Positions 31,868 to 38,556 of a DNA stretch of 64,000 bases are shown piece after piece. The notes beneath the pieces were generated by a model. That model ran no database searches. It was not told the origin of the DNA and was given only the letters and a program-made list of their open reading frames with translations. Source of the DNA: Spongiactinospora sp. TRM90649. Its GTDB lineage: Bacteria; Actinomycetota; Actinomycetes; Streptosporangiales; Streptosporangiaceae. Where the stretch lies: NCBI RefSeq assembly GCF_029382225.1, contig NZ_JARLTC010000003.1:62001-126000 (forward strand), written 5' to 3'. The translations under genes and the position numbers were made by a program. Numbering within the stretch: position 1 is the first letter of the stretch; each line of letters opens with the position of its first letter.

Positions 31868-34495
31868 GTGAGGTTTCCGAGCAGCAGCGCCTGGCGGCAC
31901 GCGACCGGGGTCAGCCGTCGCGGCACAAGGCCGCGGCTTGCCGTACCGGCCCTGGTGATGAGCCTGATCGCGGGCACCGCCATCACCTTCGCGGCCCCGC
32001 CCGCCTGGGCGGAGCCGCCACCCAAGGAGATTCCGCAGGAAGGTCACGTCAGCGACGCGCACCTGAAGTTCCAGCCGTTCATGGACTACGACAACGACGG
32101 CTGCTACCCGTCCGTGGCCATCGGTCGGGACGGGGCCATGAACCCGGGGCTCGAACTGGGGGGTGCCCGCAACGGCGCCTGCCACGACGAGTCCGACCTG
32201 GACAACAGCAACATGTACGCGCGCACGCGATGCAACTCCAACGGCTGGTGCGTGCACAAGTACGCCCTGTACTTCCAGAAGGACCAAAAGCTCGACGGCG
32301 ATCTCGTCGGCAACGGGCACGTCAACGACTGGGAGCACGTCGTGGTGTGGACCAAGGACGACAAGGTCCGGTACGTCGCGGCCTCCCAGCACGGCAGTTA
32401 CGTCGTCCGGGAGCCCTCGGAGATCGAGATGGGCTGCGACCGCGAGGGCGAGACGAACTGCAACCATCCGAAGATCGTCTATCACCTGCAGGGCGGTGAC
32501 ACGCACTCGTTCCGCTTCGCCGACAAGGGCGAGCAGCCGGAGAACCACTACAAGCGGTGGCACCTGCCGGATTTGATCAGCTGGAGCGGCTTCCCCACGA
32601 GCGCGTTGCGGGACAAGCTGGCCGCGCACAACTGGGGCAGCGCCACCCTCGCGCTCAAGGACCAGAACAATGAGTTCGCCCGCGACCTCGCCAAGGCCCA
32701 CCGCAGGCTGATCGCCGTGGACGACGGCTACGACGAGGTGGAACTGCCCTTCGACTTCGACATCTACACCAACGAGGTTCCGGCCGGAATGGCCGATCCG
32801 AACAGCCCGCCCGACGACGATCCGGAGGACGGCGGCAGCGGCGACAACACCGCCGACTCCCTGCGGGTGATGGGCCTCGGCTCCTCCAGCGTCTACGGCC
32901 AGGGCAGCAGCCACGGCAACGGCTACCGCGACGTGGCCGACCACGGCTTCAGCGACCTGTACGAGAACAGGTCGCCGCTCACGGCGCTCGCCGCCGAAGA
33001 CACCACCCCCAAGGTCGACTGGGTGGGCTCCGTCCGGGTCGGCACCATGCCGGACCGCGACATCGAGGGGTGGAAGGGCTACCGGATCGACCAGATCGCC
33101 GGCAAGGCACAGTGCGCCGTGAAGACCTACCAGCCCAACCTGATCACGCTCATCGCGGGCGGCAATGACGTGATCTACGACGACCGGATGGACACCGCGA
33201 TCGACCGCCTCGAATCGTTGATCAAGCAGGTCATCCGAGACTCCCGGGGCGTGACGGTCCTGGTGGCCGGCATGCAGCCCTTCCGCGACGCCGGCACCGA
33301 CCAGCGCGGCAGGGCGTTCACCGCCCAGATCGACGGCCTGGTCGAACGGCTGGCCCGCGAGGGCGAGCACGTCGTCTACGCCGACACCACCGGGCTCACT
33401 CACTCCGACATCGGCTCCGACGGCATCCACGCCACCGACGAGGGCTACCGCAAGATCGGTGAAGCCTTCGTGAAGGCCGCCCGCTACGCCAAGGACAAGG
33501 GGTGGATCTACAAGCCCAACCCCTTCGCCCCGAACGTGCACTCCAACCCCTGCGGCCTGAAGGACGACGGCACGGGGGCCGAGGGCGCCCAGGACTCCGA
33601 TCCGTCGAAGCTCGGCCCCTACTGGGATGATCGCGGCGTCATCCAGGACAAGCAGTACGACTCCTCGAACCGGTACCTGCTGGTGGACATCAACAAGGAC
33701 GGCAAGGCCGAGTTCGTCTTCGTGGACAAGTACCAGAACTTCCGGTTCTGGTGGAACAGCGGACCCTCCGGCAAGAACTGGGTGCCGTTCGTCGAGGGGC
33801 AGAACTCCTACCGTCCCGCCGCCGGGGCGGTGGGCAACCAGTTGCGCTTCGGCGACATCGACGGCGACGGCTTCCCGGACTGCATGATCGTCGATCTGAC
33901 CGGCCGGGTGACCGCGTTCACCTGGAAGGGCGAGAATCCGTCGGGTTCACGAATGTGCATGCGCAAGTACGACGGCGTGGCGAGCGTGTTCTCCAACGGT
34001 TCCGAGGGCGACCGGCTGAACACCGACCCGGCTACCAAGATCCGGTTCGCCGACGTCACCGGAGGCGGCCGGGACGACTACTTGCTGATCAAGCCGGACG
34101 GCACGACCACCGCGTGGTACAACCGCGACTTCCAGACCAAGGACGACCGCAAGTGGCTGGACTGGACGCCACCCAAGAAGATCGGCGGCGCCCTGGTGAA
34201 CCCCAGGCAGATCAGGTACGCCGACATCAACGGCGACAAGCGGGCCGACCGCATCCTCATCACCGCCCGAGGCGGCGCGCGGGCGTGGCTCAACGAAGGG
34301 GCCCGGGGCGCCGGCGGGAAGTACCGCGACATCGGCAGGATCGCCGGTGACGCCGAGGTGCCCCCGAAGGACGTCCAGTTCGCCGACATGGACGGCGACG
34401 GCAAGGCCGACTTCGTACGCATCGGCTGGACCGGCGTCGCCCACGCCTGGCTCAACAAGCTCCCGCCGGACTACTTCAACAGCTTCCACCCGTAA
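31868..34495 (+). CDS. Secreted NLP (NPP1)-SGNH hydrolase-VCBS repeat fusion protein
   Basis: An 875-aa exported multidomain protein. A long signal peptide ends at AWA (residue 48). Residues about 50-300 resemble NPP1/NLP necrosis-inducing proteins, with the core GHVNDWE at 150-156 (consensus GHRHDWE; the metal-linked His, Asp and Glu are kept). Residues about 333-535 form an SGNH/GDSL hydrolase: MGLGSSSVYGQG, AGGNDVI and SDGIHATDEGY (Asp-x-x-His). From about 560 come FG-GAP/VCBS beta-propeller repeats (INKDGKAEFVFVD, IDGDGFPDC, MDGDGKADFV). The GTG at 31868 with GGAAGGG is preferred to an ATG at 31814. It may bind and process surface lipids or glycans; real function unknown. Confidence 0.82.
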   Translation: MRFPSSSAWRHATGVSRRGTRPRLAVPALVMSLIAGTAITFAAPPAWAEPPPKEIPQEGHVSDAHLKFQPFMDYDNDGCYPSVAIGRDGAMNPGLELGGARNGACHDESDLDNSNMYARTRCNSNGWCVHKYALYFQKDQKLDGDLVGNGHVNDWEHVVVWTKDDKVRYVAASQHGSYVVREPSEIEMGCDREGETNCNHPKIVYHLQGGDTHSFRFADKGEQPENHYKRWHLPDLISWSGFPTSALRDKLAAHNWGSATLALKDQNNEFARDLAKAHRRLIAVDDGYDEVELPFDFDIYTNEVPAGMADPNSPPDDDPEDGGSGDNTADSLRVMGLGSSSVYGQGSSHGNGYRDVADHGFSDLYENRSPLTALAAEDTTPKVDWVGSVRVGTMPDRDIEGWKGYRIDQIAGKAQCAVKTYQPNLITLIAGGNDVIYDDRMDTAIDRLESLIKQVIRDSRGVTVLVAGMQPFRDAGTDQRGRAFTAQIDGLVERLAREGEHVVYADTTGLTHSDIGSDGIHATDEGYRKIGEAFVKAARYAKDKGWIYKPNPFAPNVHSNPCGLKDDGTGAEGAQDSDPSKLGPYWDDRGVIQDKQYDSSNRYLLVDINKDGKAEFVFVDKYQNFRFWWNSGPSGKNWVPFVEGQNSYRPAAGAVGNQLRFGDIDGDGFPDCMIVDLTGRVTAFTWKGENPSGSRMCMRKYDGVASVFSNGSEGDRLNTDPATKIRFADVTGGGRDDYLLIKPDGTTTAWYNRDFQTKDDRKWLDWTPPKKIGGALVNPRQIRYADINGDKRADRILITARGGARAWLNEGARGAGGKYRDIGRIAGDAEVPPKDVQFADMDGDGKADFVRIGWTGVAHAWLNKLPPDYFNSFHP

Positions 34496-34511
34496 CGGCG
34501 GCTGAAAGACT

Positions 34512-34546
34512 CCGCCCGGCCGCCCAGGAGGCGGGCGGCCGGGCGG
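34512..34546. terminator. Long GC hairpin between convergent genes
   Basis: CCGCCCGGCCGCCC (34512-34525) pairs perfectly with 34533-34546 around a seven-base loop, 16 bases after the NLP-fusion stop and before the convergent aldehyde-dehydrogenase-like gene. No T-run follows, but the stem is very stable and can act on both strands. Confidence 0.65.
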
Positions 34547-34579
34547 GACTCGACCAAGCGGGACTCAGCCGGTCGGGAA

Positions 34580-35449
34580 TCAGGTGCCGGCGGGATGCCA
34601 GACGGTACGGGTCTCCAGGAACGCGGTCATCCGGCCGGTGCCCGGGTCGGCCGTCCAGTCGTCCCGGGCGGGGCCGCGGACGCGCTTGAGGTTCTCGGCC
34701 GCCGCGCGCTCGCACTCCACCGCCAGGTCGTCCGGGCAGCCGGTCAGGTCGATCGCGTTGACGTCCATGTGGCTCGCCAGCCAGGGAGCCAGCTCGGCCG
34801 GGCGGCCCGTGAGCAGGTTGATCACCCCGCCCGGCAGGTCGGAGGTGGCCAGCGCCTCGGTCAGCGTGACGGCGGGCAGCGGCGCCCGCTCGCTCGCCAC
34901 CACCACGCACGTGTTCCCGGTGACGATCACCGGGGCGACCACCGAGACCAGCCCGAGCAGCGGGTCGGACGGCGGCGCGACCACCGCGACCACGCCGGTC
35001 GGCACGGGCGTGGACACGTTCAGGTACGGCCCGGCGACCGGGTTGACCGCCCCCTGGATCGCGGTGATCTTGTCGGACCAGCCCGCGTACCAGACGAGCC
35101 GGTCGACCGACGCGTCCACCGCCTCGCCCGCCTTACGGGCGGACACCCCCTCCACGGCGGAGATCTCCGCCGCGAACTGGGCCCGCCGTCCCTCCAGCAT
35201 CTCGGCGATCCGGTAGACGACCTGGCCGCGGTTGTACGCCGTGGCCCCGCTCCACCCGGGGAACGCCTTGCGGGCCGCGACCACGGCGTCTCTGGCGTCC
35301 TTGCGGGACGCCCTGGCCGCGTTGGCCAGGAAGTCGCCCTTGGAGGAGGTCACCGGATAGGACCTTCCGCTCTCCGAGCGCGGGAACTTCCCGCCGATGA
35401 ACAGCTTGTAGGTCTTGCGGACGCCGAGCCGCGCGCCGGACTCACTCAT
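34580..35449 (-). CDS. Half-length aldehyde dehydrogenase-like protein lacking the catalytic cysteine domain
   Basis: A 289-aa protein equivalent to the N-terminal, cofactor-binding half of an aldehyde dehydrogenase: YKLFIGGKFPRSESGRSYP, RKDARDAVVAARKAFPGWS, then PTGVVAVVAPPSDPLLGLVS and ITGNT-like VTGNTCVVVASE. Where a full enzyme continues into ELGGK and the Cys loop, this one ends with a short unrelated tail. It follows a complete ALDH and deoC on the same strand, so it may be a regulatory or structural subunit of the neighbouring enzyme. No frameshift is visible. Independent catalysis is unlikely. Confidence 0.75.
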   Translation of the reverse strand: MSESGARLGVRKTYKLFIGGKFPRSESGRSYPVTSSKGDFLANAARASRKDARDAVVAARKAFPGWSGATAYNRGQVVYRIAEMLEGRRAQFAAEISAVEGVSARKAGEAVDASVDRLVWYAGWSDKITAIQGAVNPVAGPYLNVSTPVPTGVVAVVAPPSDPLLGLVSVVAPVIVTGNTCVVVASERAPLPAVTLTEALATSDLPGGVINLLTGRPAELAPWLASHMDVNAIDLTGCPDDLAVECERAAAENLKRVRGPARDDWTADPGTGRMTAFLETRTVWHPAGT

Positions 35450-35631
35450 GGCCGCCGCCCCTCCAGGTGCTCTGGTGCGAGGGACGCTCGGACTCCATGA
35501 TCTGCCCGCACCGGCTGACTCCGCCGCGGTGGGCGAACCAGCCGCCCCGGCGTGCCGTACGGCCGGCCGCGGCGAACGCGTGCCCCCCGCTCATCTGGGC
35601 TCTTCTGGCCGCACGTTTCGGGCGGCGGTGG

Positions 35632-37059
35632 TCACACATCGAGGTACGCCTCAAGGCCATGACGTCCACCTTCGCGCCCGTACCCCGACTCCTTCAACCC
35701 CCCGAACGGCGAAGCCGGGTCGAATCGGTTGAAGGTGTTCGCCCAGACCACCCCCGCGCGCAGCCGATCGGCCACCCACAGGATGCGTGAGCCCTTCTCC
35801 GACCAGATGCCCGCGGACAGCCCGTACGGCGTGTTGTTGGCCTTCTCCACCGCCTCGGCGGGGGTGCGGAAGGTGAGCACGGAGAGCACCGGGCCGAAGA
35901 TCTCCTCCCGGGCGATCCGGTGCGACTGCGCCACGCCGGTGAAGACGGTCGGCGCGAACCAGAACCCCCGGTCCGGCAGTTCGCAGGACGGTGACCAGCG
36001 CTCGGCGCCCTCCGCCTCGCCCGCCGCCACGAGTTCGCGGATCCTGGCGAGCTGGGCCGCCGAGTTGATCGCGCCCACGTCGGTGTTCTTGTCCAGCGGG
36101 TCGCCCACCCGCAGGCGTCCGAGCCGCCGCCGCAGCGCCGCGAGCAGGTCCTCCTCGATGGACTCCTGGACCAGCAGCCGCGATCCGGCGCAGCACACGT
36201 GGCCCTGGTTGAAGAAGATCCCGTTCACGATGCCCTCGACGGCCTGGTCCAGCGGGGCGTCGTCGAAGACGATGTTGGCCGCCTTGCCGCCCAGCTCCAG
36301 GGTGACCTTGCGGCCCGAGCCCGCGGCCTGGCGGGCGATCTGCCGTCCGACCCCGGTGGAGCCGGTGAAGGCGATCTTGTCCACGCCGGAGTGGGCGACC
36401 ACGGCCGCGCCGGTCTCACCGGCGCCGGTGACGATGTTCACCACCCCGGGCGGCAGCCCGGCCTGGTCGCAGATGCCCGCGAACGCCAGCGCGGTCAGCG
36501 GCGTGGTCTCGGCGGGCTTGAGCACCACGGTGTTGCCGCAGGCCAGCGCCGGGGCCACCTTCCAGGCCAGCATCAGCAGCGGGAAGTTCCACGGGATGAC
36601 CTGCCCGGCCACCCCGAGCGGGCGGGGGGCGGGGCCGAACCCGGCGTGGGCGAGCTTGTCGGCCCACCCGGCGTAGTAGAAGAAGTGCGCGGCCACCAAC
36701 GGGAGGTCCACGTCGCGCGACTCGCGGATCGGCTTGCCGTTGTCCAGGCTCTCCAGGACGGCCAGCTCCCGCGCCCGCTCCTGGATGATCCTGGCGATCC
36801 TGAACAGGTACTTGGCCCGCTCGGCGCCGGGCAGCGCGCTCCAGGACTCGAACGCCTTGCGCGCGGCGCGCACCGCCCGGTCGACGTCGGCCTCGTCGGC
36901 GTGGGCCACCTCGGACAGGGTCTCCTCGCTCGCCGGGTTGACCGTCTTGAACGGCGTGCCGCCGCCGTCGGTGAACTCTCCCCCGATGAACAACCCGTAG
37001 GAGGAGTCGATCGAAACCACATCCCGCGACTCGGGCGCGGGCGCGTACTCGAAGACCAT
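35632..37059 (-). CDS. NAD(P)-dependent aldehyde dehydrogenase
   Basis: A 475-aa complete ALDH. The cofactor-binding region VAGQVIPWNFPLLMLAWK is followed by the general base Glu in TLELGGKAA, the nucleophile in NQGHVCCAGSRL and the C-terminal FGGLKESGYGREGG. The ATG at 37059 comes two bases after the deoC stop, so the two are translated together. Acetaldehyde from deoxyribose-5-phosphate cleavage by DeoC would be a fitting substrate (inference from the operon). The half-length ALDH follows 182 bases downstream. Confidence 0.92.
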   Translation of the reverse strand: MVFEYAPAPESRDVVSIDSSYGLFIGGEFTDGGGTPFKTVNPASEETLSEVAHADEADVDRAVRAARKAFESWSALPGAERAKYLFRIARIIQERARELAVLESLDNGKPIRESRDVDLPLVAAHFFYYAGWADKLAHAGFGPAPRPLGVAGQVIPWNFPLLMLAWKVAPALACGNTVVLKPAETTPLTALAFAGICDQAGLPPGVVNIVTGAGETGAAVVAHSGVDKIAFTGSTGVGRQIARQAAGSGRKVTLELGGKAANIVFDDAPLDQAVEGIVNGIFFNQGHVCCAGSRLLVQESIEEDLLAALRRRLGRLRVGDPLDKNTDVGAINSAAQLARIRELVAAGEAEGAERWSPSCELPDRGFWFAPTVFTGVAQSHRIAREEIFGPVLSVLTFRTPAEAVEKANNTPYGLSAGIWSEKGSRILWVADRLRAGVVWANTFNRFDPASPFGGLKESGYGREGGRHGLEAYLDV

Positions 37060-37061
37060 GA

Positions 37062-38009
37062 TCAGTCCAGGGTGTAGTAGTCGGGGCCGGCGTAGCGGCC
37101 GGTGGTCAGCTTGCCGCGCTGCATCAGCAGGTCGTTGAGCAGCGAGGACGCCCCGAGCCGGAAGAGGTCCGGGGTCAGCCACTCCTCTCCTGCGGTCTCG
37201 TTGACCAGCACCAGGTAGCGGATGGCGTCCTTGGTCGTGCGGATGCCGCCGGCGGCCTTGACCCCGACGCGCCGCCCGGTGGCGGCGTGGTGGTCGCGCA
37301 CCGCCTCCAGCATGACCAGCGTGACCGGCGTCGTCGCGGCCGGGCTGACCTTGCCCGTGGAGGTCTTGATGAAGTCGGCCCCGGCCAGCATCGCCAGCCG
37401 GCTCGCGCGCCGGACGTTGTCGTAGGTGGCCAGCTCCCCCGTCTCCAGGATCACCTTCAGGTGGGCCGCGCCGCACGCGGCCTTGATGGCGATGATCTCG
37501 TCGTAGACCTTGCGGTAGTCACCGGCCAGGAACGCGCCGCGGTCGATCACCATGTCGATCTCGTCGGCCCCGGCCGCGACCGCCAGCGCCGTGTCGGCCA
37601 CCTTGACCTCCAGGCTGGAGCGCCCCGACGGGAACGCGGTGGCCACCGCGGCCACCTTGACCGGAGTGCCGGCCAGCGCGGTCACGGCGACCTCGATCAG
37701 GTCCGGGTAGACGCACACCGCGGCCACGTGCGGGACGGAGGCGTCGGCCGGATCAGGCCGCGCCGCCTTGGCGCACATCGCGCGGACCTTGCCCGGGGTG
37801 TCGGCACCCTCAAGCGTGGTCAGGTCCACCATCGAGACGGCCATGTCGATCGCCTGGGCCTTGGCGGTGGTCTTGATCGACCGGGTGGCCAGCATCGCCG
37901 CCCGTTCATCGGCGCCGACCCGGTCCACGCCGGGCAGGCCGTGCAGGAACGCCCGCAACGTGGCGTTGGAGGACACCACATCCGCGTAAGCGGTAGTCAG
38001 TGTTGACAC
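37062..38009 (-). CDS. deoC: Deoxyribose-phosphate aldolase DeoC
   Basis: A 315-aa class I aldolase splitting 2-deoxyribose-5-phosphate to glyceraldehyde-3-phosphate and acetaldehyde in deoxynucleoside catabolism. The Schiff-base Lys lies in GADFIKTSTGK and the second Lys in GVKAAGGIRT; DEIDMVIDRGAFLAGDY is also typical. The GTG at 38009 is preferred (N terminus VSTLTTAYADV) over a TTG at 38045 without a site. First gene of a deoC-ALDH-ALDH-like operon. Confidence 0.94.
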   Translation of the reverse strand: MSTLTTAYADVVSSNATLRAFLHGLPGVDRVGADERAAMLATRSIKTTAKAQAIDMAVSMVDLTTLEGADTPGKVRAMCAKAARPDPADASVPHVAAVCVYPDLIEVAVTALAGTPVKVAAVATAFPSGRSSLEVKVADTALAVAAGADEIDMVIDRGAFLAGDYRKVYDEIIAIKAACGAAHLKVILETGELATYDNVRRASRLAMLAGADFIKTSTGKVSPAATTPVTLVMLEAVRDHHAATGRRVGVKAAGGIRTTKDAIRYLVLVNETAGEEWLTPDLFRLGASSLLNDLLMQRGKLTTGRYAGPDYYTLD

Positions 38010-38101
38010 AGGTCCAGCATCGCCGACCAGCGCGATCCAATCCAAACCGGACCCGGCCGAGGGTCGTCACGGCATTTCGTCAACATTCGCTCGTGTAACC
38101 C

Positions 38102-38194
38102 CTAAGACCCCTTCTAGGTAGTCCTAGGGCGGTAGTACGACCAGGTAAGGCCCGGAGATAAGGCATCCGCCCGATGTGTCGGAGGGGGTCTTAG
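38102..38194 (+). ncRNA. Candidate structured leader of the 55-aa gene
   Basis: CTAAGACCCC (38102-38111) is exactly complementary to GGGGTCTTAG (38185-38194). Inside, CTAGG (38114-38118) and CCTAG (38123-38127) form a small tetraloop hairpin. A closing stem around a folded interior, ending 50 bases before a small gene, looks like a leader RNA or attenuator. No known riboswitch class was recognised, and the pairing could be chance. Confidence 0.3.
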
Positions 38195-38243
38195 AGCGAA
38201 CCTTGAGATGTCAGCAAAAGGACATCGACCAGGGAGAACCCCC

Positions 38244-38411
38244 ATGGGACCGGAACTGCACTACGAACTGATCCTCAACCGCGTCAGCGAGCTGCACGAG
38301 GCGGCGGCGGCGCACCGCAGGGCCAAGGAGGCCGACAAGCGGCGCAAGTCTTCAGAGGGGACCCGCGGCTCGCGGAACCGCTCCCTCTTCGCCAAGCTCC
38401 GCACCTCATGA
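38244..38411 (+). CDS. 55-aa conserved-looking small protein
   Basis: MGPELHYELILNRVSELHEA is followed by a Lys/Arg-rich helix and a basic tail, giving a small, strongly basic helical protein without membrane segment or known domain. The ATG at 38244 has AGGGAGAA seven bases upstream; an in-frame ATG at 38208 lacks one. Basic charge and size would suit a nucleic-acid- or ribosome-associated role, but this is a guess. Preceded by a possible structured leader. Confidence 0.6.
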   Translation: MGPELHYELILNRVSELHEAAAAHRRAKEADKRRKSSEGTRGSRNRSLFAKLRTS

Positions 38412-38556
38412 CCCCCCACAGAGCGCCCGGCCGAAACCTCCCTCTCGGCCGGGCCTCGAAACCCCCGTGAAGGCCGGTGGCCTGGCGCGATGTGCGCCCG
38501 GGCGCCGGCGTTCAGCCGACCGAAAAATCAGGCGATTCCCCAAGGTGGGGCATGAC

